Shown: positions 9,280-17,804 of the stretch, piece after piece
Position numbering within the stretch: the stretch's first letter is position 1
How the letters are laid out: each line of letters begins with the position of its first letter
Assembly (NCBI RefSeq): GCF_039595395.1
Contig: NZ_JBCNLP010000006.1
Location: 1,121,001 to 1,185,000, forward strand
Origin: Novosphingobium sp.
GTDB taxonomy: Bacteria > Pseudomonadota > Alphaproteobacteria > Sphingomonadales > Sphingomonadaceae
Direction of reading: 5' to 3'
Length of the DNA: 64,000 nucleotides
Position numbers and translations under genes: made by a program
Notes under the pieces: model-generated
Database searches by the model: none
What the model was told of the DNA's origin: nothing
The model's input: the letters and a program-made list of their open reading frames with translations, nothing else

Positions 9280-9602
9280 AAGGCCTTTCCATGCCCAAAT
9301 CGATCTTCTCCACGGCGGCACGCCACCGCTGGTCGGTGGCCTCGCGCACGCTGGCGGGGACGCTGGGCGCCTATGTCGTCGCCGCGCTGGCAACGGTGGC
9401 GCTCTCACTGGTGCTGGCGCGCTGCGGCATGGCGCGCAGCGAAGCGGTCACCGCCGCCACGCTGGCCAGCTTCATCCTCTTTGCCGCCATCGCCATGACG
9501 GTGTTTCACGCGAGCAGCCCGGCGCGGGCATGGCGCGGGCTGGCACTCGCCGCCATGCCGCTGGCGCTGATGGTCTGGCTGCTACTTCCCGCTCAGGCCT
9601 AG
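9276..9602 (+). CDS. DUF3649-like small membrane protein of the iron operon
   Basis: A 108-residue protein starting at the ATGA overlap; an internal ATG at 9291 is an alternative. It contains RHRWSVASRTLAGTLGAYVV, the motif typical of DUF3649 iron-transport-associated proteins, and three hydrophobic helices. It is the last gene of the operon. Location with the receptor, PepSY and DUF3325 proteins supports a role in iron uptake at the inner membrane. The exact role is not known. Confidence 0.75.
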   Translation: MKGLSMPKSIFSTAARHRWSVASRTLAGTLGAYVVAALATVALSLVLARCGMARSEAVTAATLASFILFAAIAMTVFHASSPARAWRGLALAAMPLALMVWLLLPAQA

Positions 9603-9618
9603 CGTGCGGGCAGCGCCC

Positions 9619-10857
9619 TCACCATATCCAGTCCAGCGTCACGAACAGCTTGTTGGTGTTGGTGGCAAAGCTATCCGCATGATAGCGCGCATAGCGAACA
9701 GCCGCCGCATAGCGCCCGATCCGCGCCGTCGCGGCCAGATCCAGCTCATCGCCATAGTGCAGCGACAGGCGGTCACTGTCGAAACGGTGATAGGTTGCCG
9801 CCAGACCATAGCTCTTGATCTTGCCGCGCCCCTTCCAGTTGGTCGCCAGCGTCGCATAGGCATCACGCAACCCATTGGGCGGGGTGGTGGAGAGCTTACC
9901 GGCCCAGCCCTGCCAGCGGAAGAAGGAGGCGAGCGGGGTCTGCACGCTGGTCAGCGCGATGCCCTTGTCAGCACCCAGAACTTCATAACCCACCGTGCCA
10001 GCCAGAACCTTGCCCGCCAGTGTCGCTTCGCCCAGCCCATAGAGCACGCTGTAATCATTGGGGTTTCGCGCATAATTGCTCTGCCACGCGACACTGCCGA
10101 TATAGGACAGCTTCAGCCCATCCCCCAGCGGCCTGCTGCCCGCCAGACGCACGCCATAGGTCTGGCTGGAGAGCTGATAGGCCGACAGCGCGACCGAGTC
10201 CTGATCCACCAGATAGGCAAAGGCCGACACAGTGCCGAGCGGCGTGGCATAGCCCACAATGCCGAACCAGTTGTGGCCGGGGATCGACTGCGGCCGCGCC
10301 GGGGTGCCCTGAATGCCGTTCACGGTACGCACCGACCATGAGTAGGAGGCATCCACGCTGAGCCCTCCGACCCCGGCCCATTGCACGCGCACGGCATCGA
10401 AGGTCTGCTCGTTCTGGCGCCAGGGCATCGATCCGACAAAGCGCTGGTCAGCCAGTTCCAGCAACTGGCGCCCGGCGGTCACCTTGATCCCCCGGTTGGC
10501 GTAGCTGAGCTGCGCCCTTGTCAGTTGCACCGTCTGGGGGTCGGCGACCAGCGGCAAGGGCCGCCCGTTGAACCCGTCATTGTAGCGCCCGTCGAGCGCG
10601 AGGGTCCCTTCCCCTTCCACAATGGCGGAAAAGGGGCCCGTATCGGCCTGCGCGCCGCTGCGCAGGCGCAAGGTCAGGGCATCGGCGCTGTCGGCGATAC
10701 CCGCCTGCTCGACATGCTCATAGCGCAGGCGGGCATCGATCAGAGGCTTGAGCGTGATGTCCTGAGCCTGCGCGCAAGACACGCTTCCCCCGGCGAGGGC
10801 GAGCACAGCCGCCCCCATCACGGCGGGCGCAAGCGCCCGACCGGTAAAATGGACCAT
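9619..10857 (-). CDS. alginate-export-type outer-membrane porin
   Basis: The start at 10857 gives a 412-residue precursor with a signal peptide (residues ~1-33, ending SCAQAQD); the frame stays open upstream but overlaps the antiporter gene. The mature protein has alternating beta-strand patterns (LIDARLRYEHVEQAG, LTRAQLSYANRGIKVTAGRQ) and ends KLFVTLDWIW, a terminal aromatic as in outer-membrane barrels. LIDARLRYE and GRQLLELADQRFVG are typical of the alginate-export/AlgE-like porin family, most members of which are general porins. It begins 14 bases after the antiporter stop, so the two are probably co-transcribed. Confidence 0.78.
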   Translation of the reverse strand: MVHFTGRALAPAVMGAAVLALAGGSVSCAQAQDITLKPLIDARLRYEHVEQAGIADSADALTLRLRSGAQADTGPFSAIVEGEGTLALDGRYNDGFNGRPLPLVADPQTVQLTRAQLSYANRGIKVTAGRQLLELADQRFVGSMPWRQNEQTFDAVRVQWAGVGGLSVDASYSWSVRTVNGIQGTPARPQSIPGHNWFGIVGYATPLGTVSAFAYLVDQDSVALSAYQLSSQTYGVRLAGSRPLGDGLKLSYIGSVAWQSNYARNPNDYSVLYGLGEATLAGKVLAGTVGYEVLGADKGIALTSVQTPLASFFRWQGWAGKLSTTPPNGLRDAYATLATNWKGRGKIKSYGLAATYHRFDSDRLSLHYGDELDLAATARIGRYAAAVRYARYHADSFATNTNKLFVTLDWIW

Positions 10858-10871
10858 GACTGTCTCCGGGA

Positions 10872-12245
10872 TCAGGCGGCGTCGAGCACCAGGCCATCGG
10901 GAAGGGCGTCCAGCTCGCCCTCGCTGCGGGCGCGGCGGCCATAGACCAGCTCGAACAGCGGCCCGGCCATCATCGTCGTCACGATGGCCATCAGCACCAG
11001 CATCGAGAACAGCGCCGGGCCGATGATGCCCTTCTGCAGGCCGATGTTGATGATGATCAGCTCCATCAGCCCGCGCGAGTTCATCAGTGCACCGATCCCC
11101 AGCGCCGTGCGGTTGTCCTCGCCCGAAAGGCGCGCCGCAGCCCAGCAGGCCCCGAATTTGGCCAGCACGGACACCGCGAGCACAGCCAACGCCACCAGCA
11201 GCAGCGGCAGCGAATTGACCATGTCCATCCGCGTGTTGAGCCCCGAATAGGTGAAGAACATCGGCAGCAGCAGCACCACGGCCAGCGGCTCGACCTTGCG
11301 TTGCAGCTCCTCCACGAACAGGCCGCGCGGCATGCAGGCGCCCATCACGAAACCGCCGAAGATGGCGTGGATGCCGATCGCATCCATCAGGAAGGCCGAC
11401 AGGCAGAAGAGGATCAGCGTCACCGCCAGAACGGTCATGCTCATCTCGCCCTTGGCCTCCACCGCTGCGCCCAGCGGCGCCAGCAGGCGGCGGCCCCACA
11501 GCAGCATGAAGCCGACGTACAGCACCGCTCCGCCGATCGCCAGCAGAGCCACACCCGGACCGCCGCCAAAAGTCGCCAGCACGATGGCCAGCACACACCA
11601 GGAGGCGGCATCGTCAAAGGCGCCCGCCGTCAGCGACAGCGTGCCCAGCGAGGAATTGGCCAGCCCGCGCTCGTTGATGATGCGCGCCAGCATGGGAAAA
11701 GCGGTCAGCGCGATGCAGGCGCCCATGAACAACGTGGCATTGGCCTGGCTGACGCCGGGCAGGAACAGCCCCGGCACGTCAAGCAGCCAGGGCGTGATCA
11801 GCGCGGCCATCACAAAGGGCACGACAATCCCCGCGCCCGACACCATGCTCGCGCTTTTGGCCTTGCTGCGCACATGGTCGAGCCGCAGGGTCAGGCCCAC
11901 CATGAACATATACAGCCCCACGCCCAATTGCGCCCCGGCATAGAGCACATTGCGCGTCTCCCTGGGGAACAGGGCCAGTTGCGCATCCGGGAACAGCAGC
12001 CCCAGCAGCGACGGCCCCAGCACCACGCCCGCGATCATCTCGCCCACGACCTGAGGCTGATTGAAGAGCTTTTTGCCCGCCCAGCCCACGATGCGGCAGG
12101 CCAGCAGGATCACCGCCAACTGCATGAAGAAATGCACGCTGAAATCACCCGGCGTATAGCTGTGGCTTGCCTGCACCGCCGGTCCATGCGGTGACAGCAC
12201 CCCGGCCACCGTCGACCTCAGACTCTCGATCATCCCCTGCGTCAT
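10872..12245 (-). CDS. Kef-type cation:proton antiporter (CPA2)
   Basis: A 457-residue inner-membrane protein with about 12 hydrophobic helices. CPA2 features include QPQVVGEMIAGVVLGPSLLG (residues ~63-82), TAGAFDDAASW with the paired acidic residues of the ion site, and NSRGLMELIIINIGL. No C-terminal TrkA/RCK domain follows, so it is the short, ungated type. It would exchange K+ or Na+ for protons. The porin is the next gene; the pairing suggests a shared envelope or pH response, which is inference. Confidence 0.9.
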   Translation of the reverse strand: MTQGMIESLRSTVAGVLSPHGPAVQASHSYTPGDFSVHFFMQLAVILLACRIVGWAGKKLFNQPQVVGEMIAGVVLGPSLLGLLFPDAQLALFPRETRNVLYAGAQLGVGLYMFMVGLTLRLDHVRSKAKSASMVSGAGIVVPFVMAALITPWLLDVPGLFLPGVSQANATLFMGACIALTAFPMLARIINERGLANSSLGTLSLTAGAFDDAASWCVLAIVLATFGGGPGVALLAIGGAVLYVGFMLLWGRRLLAPLGAAVEAKGEMSMTVLAVTLILFCLSAFLMDAIGIHAIFGGFVMGACMPRGLFVEELQRKVEPLAVVLLLPMFFTYSGLNTRMDMVNSLPLLLVALAVLAVSVLAKFGACWAAARLSGEDNRTALGIGALMNSRGLMELIIINIGLQKGIIGPALFSMLVLMAIVTTMMAGPLFELVYGRRARSEGELDALPDGLVLDAA

Positions 12246-12396
12246 AAGACCTTTCCCATTCCCCTTGGCGGCGCTCGGGCACCGCGATTGGGGGCGAAAG
12301 GAGCCAAGCCGGCGGCATCGCGCAAGCCCGAACCAGCCGGGCCAGCCCGATGACCGACATTTTCTTCAAGGCCATCGCCCTTCTGTTGCGACCATG

Positions 12397-12426
12397 CTAC
12401 ATTGTAGTAACGTACCTACATTATAA
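12397..12426 (+). promoter_or_regulatory. candidate operator of the toxin-antitoxin operon
   Basis: CTACATTGTAG (12397-12407) is an inverted repeat. A related copy, CTACATTATAA (12416-12426), starts 19 bases later and matches at 9 of 11 positions. Both lie in the AT-rich spacer just before the antitoxin. Tandem short palindromes here are typical of autoregulation by Phd/YefM-type antitoxins. The rest of 12246-12447 holds nothing else I can name. Confidence 0.5.
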
Positions 12427-12447
12427 GCAGAGGGATGGAGGCAAGGC

Positions 12448-12705
12448 ATGCGGGCAATGTCCAGCCGTGAATTCAATCAGGACGTGGGCCAGGCCAAACG
12501 GGCGGCGCGATTCGAACCAGTGTTCGTCACCGATCGCGGGCGCCCCACCCATGTGCTGATGAGCATCGAGGCCTTCCAGCGCCTCTCGGGCGAAACCGAA
12601 AGCATCGTCGACCTGCTCGCCGCGCCATCCGTTGTCGCGCTGCCCCGTGCACGGCAGGATGGCCCGCAAGGCGATCCCTGGCAGCATCGACCGGCCAGCC
12701 GCTGA
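12448..12705 (+). CDS. type II antitoxin, Phd/YefM family
   Basis: An 85-residue protein starting MRAMSSREFNQDVGQAKRAA, the N-terminal DNA-binding signature of Phd/YefM antitoxins. GRPTHVLMSIEAFQRL completes the fold, and a charged C-terminal tail presumably wraps the toxin. GGAGG (12437-12441) precedes the ATG by six bases. The stop codon overlaps the toxin start by one base. Autorepression through the two upstream CTACATT repeats is likely. Confidence 0.9.
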   Translation: MRAMSSREFNQDVGQAKRAARFEPVFVTDRGRPTHVLMSIEAFQRLSGETESIVDLLAAPSVVALPRARQDGPQGDPWQHRPASR

Positions 12706-13196
12706 TGCATCTGCTCGATACGCCGATTGTGCTGGCCCTGCGCGAGGCGCGCGGCGGCACCGCCGATCCGGGGCTGACCGCCTGGGCTACCGGCGTATCG
12801 CGCCAGAGCCTGTTCATCTCGGCGCTCATTCTTCATGAGCTGGAAAGCGAGGCTGTCCATGTCGCGCGGCAGGACAAGGCCGCCGGGGCGGTCTGGCGCG
12901 CATGGATCGACGATCAGGTGATGCAGGCCTTCAACGGGCGCGTGCTGAGCATCGATGCCCCGGTGGTGCGCCGCGCCGCCCAGTTGGGCTATGAGGACCA
13001 GCGTGACGGGCTGCTGGCCGCAACGGCGCTGGAGCATGGCTTCACGCTGGTGACGCTGCGCCCCCGCGCCTTTCGGCAGGGGCGGGTCCGTCTGTTCAAT
13101 CCGCTGGGCTATGTTCCGGCAACCGGGGTGGACGACTGGCGGCAGGCCGCAAGGGCTGGCCCGGCATGGATCAAAAACCTGTTCGTGCGCAGCTAA
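12705..13196 (+). CDS. PIN-domain toxin (VapC/FitB-like), active site altered
   Basis: A 163-residue PIN-fold protein. The first acidic residue is in MHLLDTPIV, the second in LILHELESE, the third in QRDGLLAATALEHG. In typical VapC/FitB toxins the segment after LVT reads R-N-x-x-D-F, supplying a fourth acidic residue. Here it is LVTLRPRAF, so that Asp is replaced by Ala; the usual LDTN is LDTP. A tail of ~25 residues extends past the usual LNPW-like end. The family cleaves RNA, often tRNA. Whether this member is active is uncertain. It is translationally coupled to the antitoxin. Confidence 0.85.
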   Translation: MHLLDTPIVLALREARGGTADPGLTAWATGVSRQSLFISALILHELESEAVHVARQDKAAGAVWRAWIDDQVMQAFNGRVLSIDAPVVRRAAQLGYEDQRDGLLAATALEHGFTLVTLRPRAFRQGRVRLFNPLGYVPATGVDDWRQAARAGPAWIKNLFVRS

Positions 13197-13215
13197 AAAG
13201 GGTAGAGGGCAGAGC

Positions 13216-14742
13216 GTGGAGGGCAAACGCGAGATCCTGATTGTCGGCGGCGGCACCGCAGGCTGGTTGACGGCCTGTTATCTGGCGAAATTTTTCGATC
13301 TGCCCCGCCACCCCGCCCTGTCGATCACGCTGGTCGAAGACCCCAGGATCGGCATCGCAGGCGTGGGCGAGGGCGCCTTCCCGACGCTGCGCAGCACGCT
13401 GGAATTTCTCGGCATCGACGAATTCGCCTTTATCCGCGAAACCGCCGCGACCTTCAAACAGGGCATCCGCTTCGACGATTGGCTGGATACGCCGGTCGAT
13501 GGCCGCCACAGCCACTTCATCCATCCTTTCGAAGCGCCGCTCTATGCGCATGACGCCAATCTGGTGTCGCACTGGCTGTCGCAGGACAAGGCATCGCGCC
13601 CGCCCTTTGCCGAGGCCGTGACGATCCAGCAGCGCGTCGGGCAACATCATCGCGGACCCAAAACCGGTGCCGAGCCGGGCTTTGCCGCACCGCTCAACTA
13701 TGCCTATCATTTCGACGCCGCGCGGTTTTCCGCCATCTTGGCCGATCGCGCCAGAACGCTGGGCGTCGTGCACCATCAGGATCGCCTGCTGCATGCCGCG
13801 ATGGACCAGACCGGCACCATCGACCATCTGCAATTCGAGCGCGGCGGCGAGATGGGTGCCGACCTTTATGTGGATTGCACCGGTCTGCGGTCCGAGTTGA
13901 TCGGTGGCGCGCTGGCAGAACCCTTCACTTCCGTGAAGCACATCCTCTTCAACGACCGAGCGCTGGCCTGCCACGTTCCCGGCCCCACGGCTGATGCCCC
14001 CTTGCCCAGCTATACGCTGGCCGCCGCGCATGAGGCAGGATGGATCTGGGACATCGGCCTGCGCGACAAGCGCGGCGTGGGCTGCGTCTATTCCAGCGCG
14101 CATATGAGCGAGGATCGCGCGAGGGCTGTGCTCGCCGACCATCGCGGGGTGGGCGAAGCGGCGCAGGATGCGCGGCTGATCAGCTTCGAGCCGGGCTATC
14201 GCGCGCGGCAATGGGTGGGCAATTGCGTGGCGGTGGGCATGTCCGGCGGCTTTGTCGAGCCGCTTGAATCGACCGGCATCGTGGTGATCGAGGCGGCCGC
14301 CGCCATGATCGCGGAGATGTTCCCTTTCCACGGCCCCGTCGATGCCTCGGCCGACCGGTTCAACATGCTGATGACAGCGCGTTACGACAATCTCGTCAAT
14401 TTCCTGAAGCTGCATTACTGCCTGAGCCGGAGAGACGAGACCTATTGGCGCGAGAATGTTGACCCGGCCTCCATTCCCCCTTCCCTGCAAACCATGCTCG
14501 ATCGCTGGCGCCATCGCCCTCCGGGCCGTTTCGACTTCCTCATCGATGTCGAAACCTTTTCTTTCTTCAACTACCAATACATCCTCTACGGGATGGAGTA
14601 TTGCACCGAAGCTGTCGGCGGCCCGGCAGGGCAGAGCGATGCCGGTTCGATGTTTGCCCGCATCCGCAATTTCAGCGATCAGGCCATTCGCGAATTACCC
14701 TCCCATCGGGATCTGATCGAGGCGATCAACATGGGGACGTGA
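13216..14742 (+). CDS. tryptophan-halogenase-family flavoprotein
   Basis: I start it at GTG 13216, 508 residues, because the FAD motif ILIVGGGTAGWL then lies at residues 8-19; an upstream extension would overlap the toxin gene. Family features are GVGEGAFPTLR, and RETAATFKQGIRFDDW with the conserved Lys (about K81) that shuttles hypohalous acid in characterised halogenases. The WxWxIP motif appears as GWIWDIGL, with Gly replacing Pro. Sphingomonads carry many such proteins, usually beside TonB-dependent receptors; this one has none adjacent. Substrate, and even halogenase activity, are unproven. Confidence 0.85.
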   Translation: MEGKREILIVGGGTAGWLTACYLAKFFDLPRHPALSITLVEDPRIGIAGVGEGAFPTLRSTLEFLGIDEFAFIRETAATFKQGIRFDDWLDTPVDGRHSHFIHPFEAPLYAHDANLVSHWLSQDKASRPPFAEAVTIQQRVGQHHRGPKTGAEPGFAAPLNYAYHFDAARFSAILADRARTLGVVHHQDRLLHAAMDQTGTIDHLQFERGGEMGADLYVDCTGLRSELIGGALAEPFTSVKHILFNDRALACHVPGPTADAPLPSYTLAAAHEAGWIWDIGLRDKRGVGCVYSSAHMSEDRARAVLADHRGVGEAAQDARLISFEPGYRARQWVGNCVAVGMSGGFVEPLESTGIVVIEAAAAMIAEMFPFHGPVDASADRFNMLMTARYDNLVNFLKLHYCLSRRDETYWRENVDPASIPPSLQTMLDRWRHRPPGRFDFLIDVETFSFFNYQYILYGMEYCTEAVGGPAGQSDAGSMFARIRNFSDQAIRELPSHRDLIEAINMGT

Positions 14743-14796
14743 TCCGCCTGAAGCAACGCCCAACGGGCATGAGGCCCCCCTCCCTGTCAGATGGCC

Positions 14797-16086
14797 TCAG
14801 CGCTCGCGGAAGGCCTCGCCCGACAGGCGCGTGAACGGCGTGAGCAGGTAACGCATGATCGAGCGCTTATCGCCAATCAGGTTCACATCGGCCACCATCC
14901 CCGGCCCGATCGGCAAAGGGGCGCCATCGGGCCCTTTCAGCGCACCGGCCTGAACGCTGACCCGCACGGTGTAATGCGCCTCGCCGGTGCGTTCCTCCAC
15001 GGTGGCATCGGGCGAGATATCGCTGACCTTGCCTTCCAGCCCGCCATAGACCGAATAATCATAGGCGGTGATCTTCACCAGAGCGCGCTGCCCCTTGCGG
15101 ACAAAGGCGATATCCTCGGGCTTGACCATAGCCTCAACGGTCAGCGCGCCATCGGCGGGCACCAGTTCGAGCAAAGGCTCCCCCGCGCGCACCGACCCGC
15201 CCAGCGTGGTGAACAGCAGACGGTTGATGCGCCCGGCCATGGGCGCGCGCACCACCGTGCGCTGCGCCTTGTCGGCCAGCGCGGGCAAGGCATTCTGGCG
15301 CGAGGACAATTCGCCCTGAGCAGCAGCCAGATCGGTTGCCGCATGGGCGCGCCACTCCTGCCGCTGCTGCCCCATGCTGGCCCGCGCCTCGGCCAGAGCG
15401 GCTCGGGCGCGCTGAGCCGTGGCGGCGGCAGCCTCGGCCTCGCTCTGCGCGGCGATGGCGGCATTGCGGGCCTGCACCAGCGAGAGGCGTGGCTCGATGC
15501 CTTTCTCCACCAGCGGGCGCAGCACCTCGGCCTGTTCCCTGGCGGTATCGCGCAGAGCCAGCTTGGCGGCATGGGTGGCATCGGCCTCGGCAATGGCGCG
15601 CTGGGCCTGAGCGATGCGCGCCTCGGCGGTGGCCATGGTTCCGGCCAACTCGGCCTGACGCGCGGCATAGGCGGCCTTTTCGCGGATCACCGCTTCACCT
15701 TGCGCAGCAGGTGCGAAATGCGGCGCGGAACCCGCAACTTCAGCGGCCAAACGCGAAGTACGCGCCTTCAGCGCCTCGACAGTCGCCTCGCCGCTGCCCA
15801 GTTCAGCGGTGCTGGCGGTGCGGTCGAGCTGGATGAGCGGCGTGCCCGCGGCCACATCCATGCCCGGTTTCACCAGAATGGCGGCCACCATCCCGCCCTC
15901 CAGATTGGAAACGGTCTGCAGTCGCGCGGTGGGGATTACCCGCCCTTGTCCGTGCACAGTACGATCCAATTGGGTAAAACAGGCCCAGAGGATCGCCAGA
16001 GCGAAAAAGCCCGCGATGCACCACAGCAGCAGGTTCGAAGCCGCATTGGGGCGGATACGCGCGGCGCGGTCTTCCAGATGCATCAT
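14797..16086 (-). CDS. type I secretion membrane-fusion protein (HlyD family)
   Basis: A 429-residue adaptor. One inner-membrane helix lies near residues 19-38 (LLLWCIAGFFALAILWACF). A lipoyl-like half motif follows (TVSNLEGGMVAAILVKPGM), then a long Ala/Glu/Arg-rich coiled coil (residues ~95-265). The beta-barrel end includes VVRAPMAGRINRLLFTTLGG. It bridges the ABC transporter and the TolC-type channel. Its start overlaps the ABC gene stop by four bases. Cargo is most likely the nuclease encoded divergently at 19629. Confidence 0.93.
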   Translation of the reverse strand: MMHLEDRAARIRPNAASNLLLWCIAGFFALAILWACFTQLDRTVHGQGRVIPTARLQTVSNLEGGMVAAILVKPGMDVAAGTPLIQLDRTASTAELGSGEATVEALKARTSRLAAEVAGSAPHFAPAAQGEAVIREKAAYAARQAELAGTMATAEARIAQAQRAIAEADATHAAKLALRDTAREQAEVLRPLVEKGIEPRLSLVQARNAAIAAQSEAEAAAATAQRARAALAEARASMGQQRQEWRAHAATDLAAAQGELSSRQNALPALADKAQRTVVRAPMAGRINRLLFTTLGGSVRAGEPLLELVPADGALTVEAMVKPEDIAFVRKGQRALVKITAYDYSVYGGLEGKVSDISPDATVEERTGEAHYTVRVSVQAGALKGPDGAPLPIGPGMVADVNLIGDKRSIMRYLLTPFTRLSGEAFRER

Positions 16087-17804
16087 GCCGCCACCTGCGC
16101 GATCTGGGCCAGCACCGCATCACGCGGGCCATCGGCCACCACGCGCCCGCCCTCAAGCAGGATGATCCGGTCCACCAGCCTGAGCAGCGAGGGACGATGG
16201 GTAATCAGCATCAGGGTTTTGCCCTTCAATTCCCGCTCCAACCGAGCAATCAGCGCGCCTTCGCTGCCGACATCCATGGCGCTGGTGGGTTCGTCGAAGA
16301 TCAGCATCGGCGGCTGTCCCGCCAACGCGCGGGCCAGCGCGATCGACTGGCGCTGCCCGCCCGACAGGCTGTCACCCCGATCACCCAGCTTCAGATCATA
16401 ACCATTGGCCATACGGCCGATAAACTCATGCGCGCCCGAAATGCCGGACAGGCGCAGCAGCTCGTCATCGTCGATGGCGCGATCCAGCACGATGTTGTCG
16501 CGTACCGTTCCGGTGAACAGAACGCTTTCCTGAAGGGCCGCACCGATCTGGCTGCGCAGAAAGGCAATGTCGACCTGTGCCAGATCGGTGCCATCGATCC
16601 GCACCATGCCCTCCGCAGGCGGATAGAGGCCCAGAGCCATGCGCGCGATGGTCGATTTGCCCGAGCCCACCCGGCCCAGCAAAGCCACATGCTCACCGGG
16701 GCGGATCGTGAAATTGACCTCGCTCAGCGCCTTTTCGGCAGCGCCGGGATAGCGGAAGGACACATTGCGGAACTCGATCCCGCCCTCGATACGGGCGGGG
16801 CGCAAAGGCTCGCCCTCGCCGCCCTCGACCGGCATGGCCATCATGCCATCAAGCTGGCGATAGGCGGTGCGCGTCGCGGTCAGACGCGAGAGCAATTGCG
16901 CGATCTGCCCCAGCGGCGCCACCGCCCGCCCGCCCAGCAGCGAACAGGCGATCAGCGCGCCCGAGGTCAGTTGATGCGCCGCGATCATCGACACACCCAG
17001 AATAATCACCCCGGCATAGGAAATGGTCTGCGCCGAGGTGGCAATGTTCACCCCGATCGCTCCCACCAGCCGCTGCCGCAGCGACGAATCCGCATGGTGG
17101 TCGATCGCCGCCAGCCAGCGCCGCCCCATCAGGCCGCCGGCACCGCTGGTCTTCACCGTCTCGATCGCGCCGATGGTCTCGACCAGCACCGATTGCTTGG
17201 CCAGCCCCTCACCCATCGATTTGGCCGAGAGACGGTCCAGCGCCGGATAGGTCGCCAGCCCCGAGAGGATGACCAGAGGCACCATCGCCAGCGGCACCAG
17301 CACCACCCAGCCCCCCATCGCCGCGATCACCACCAAGGTGAGCGCGATAAAAGGCACATCAACCAGAGCCGTCAGCGTGGCCGAGGCGAAGAAATCGCGC
17401 AGCGTCTCCAGCTCGCGCATCATCGCCGCCAGCGATCCGGTCGAGCCCTTGCGCAGGTCCAGCCGCAGCGCCAGCAGCCGTGCGAAAGCCGCGCCGCCCA
17501 GCTTGCGGTCGATATCCATCCCCGCCATGTCGACGAAATAGCTGCGCAGGGATCGCAAAACAAAATCGAACACCACCACAATGCCCAACCCGATGCTCAG
17601 GCCGATCAGCGAGGATGTGGCATTGTTGGGCACCACCCGGTCGTAGACCGTCATCGAAAACAGTGACGACCCCAGCCCGAACAGGTTGATCATCGCCGCC
17701 GCCAGCGCGACCTTCAGATAGATCGCCTTGTTTTCCAGCATCGGCTGGACCAGCCAGGGCGCAAAGCGGGGGCGGGCAGGCGCGATGTCGATCTCGCGTG
17801 TCAT
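16083..17804 (-). CDS. type I secretion ABC transporter (permease-ATPase)
   Basis: A 573-residue fused exporter. Six transmembrane helices occupy residues ~30-320 (AAAMINLFGLGSSLFSMTVY, PNNATSSLIGLSIGLGIVVV). The ATPase has Walker A GRVGSGKST, signature LSGGQRQSIALARAL, and Walker B MLIFDEPTSAMD. The sequence resembles LapB/LssB exporters of large RTX proteins, but it lacks the ~120-150-residue C39-peptidase-like domain those usually carry at the N-terminus; the membrane domain starts almost at once. It overlaps both neighbours by four bases, making one coupled operon. Confidence 0.93.
   Translation of the reverse strand: MTREIDIAPARPRFAPWLVQPMLENKAIYLKVALAAAMINLFGLGSSLFSMTVYDRVVPNNATSSLIGLSIGLGIVVVFDFVLRSLRSYFVDMAGMDIDRKLGGAAFARLLALRLDLRKGSTGSLAAMMRELETLRDFFASATLTALVDVPFIALTLVVIAAMGGWVVLVPLAMVPLVILSGLATYPALDRLSAKSMGEGLAKQSVLVETIGAIETVKTSGAGGLMGRRWLAAIDHHADSSLRQRLVGAIGVNIATSAQTISYAGVIILGVSMIAAHQLTSGALIACSLLGGRAVAPLGQIAQLLSRLTATRTAYRQLDGMMAMPVEGGEGEPLRPARIEGGIEFRNVSFRYPGAAEKALSEVNFTIRPGEHVALLGRVGSGKSTIARMALGLYPPAEGMVRIDGTDLAQVDIAFLRSQIGAALQESVLFTGTVRDNIVLDRAIDDDELLRLSGISGAHEFIGRMANGYDLKLGDRGDSLSGGQRQSIALARALAGQPPMLIFDEPTSAMDVGSEGALIARLERELKGKTLMLITHRPSLLRLVDRIILLEGGRVVADGPRDAVLAQIAQVAA

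Noticed and set aside
14770..14799. TGAGGCC/GGCCTCA hairpin between the halogenase and hlyD genes
   Set aside because: The stem overlaps the hlyD stop codon, has a 16-base loop and no T-run; too weak to call a terminator.
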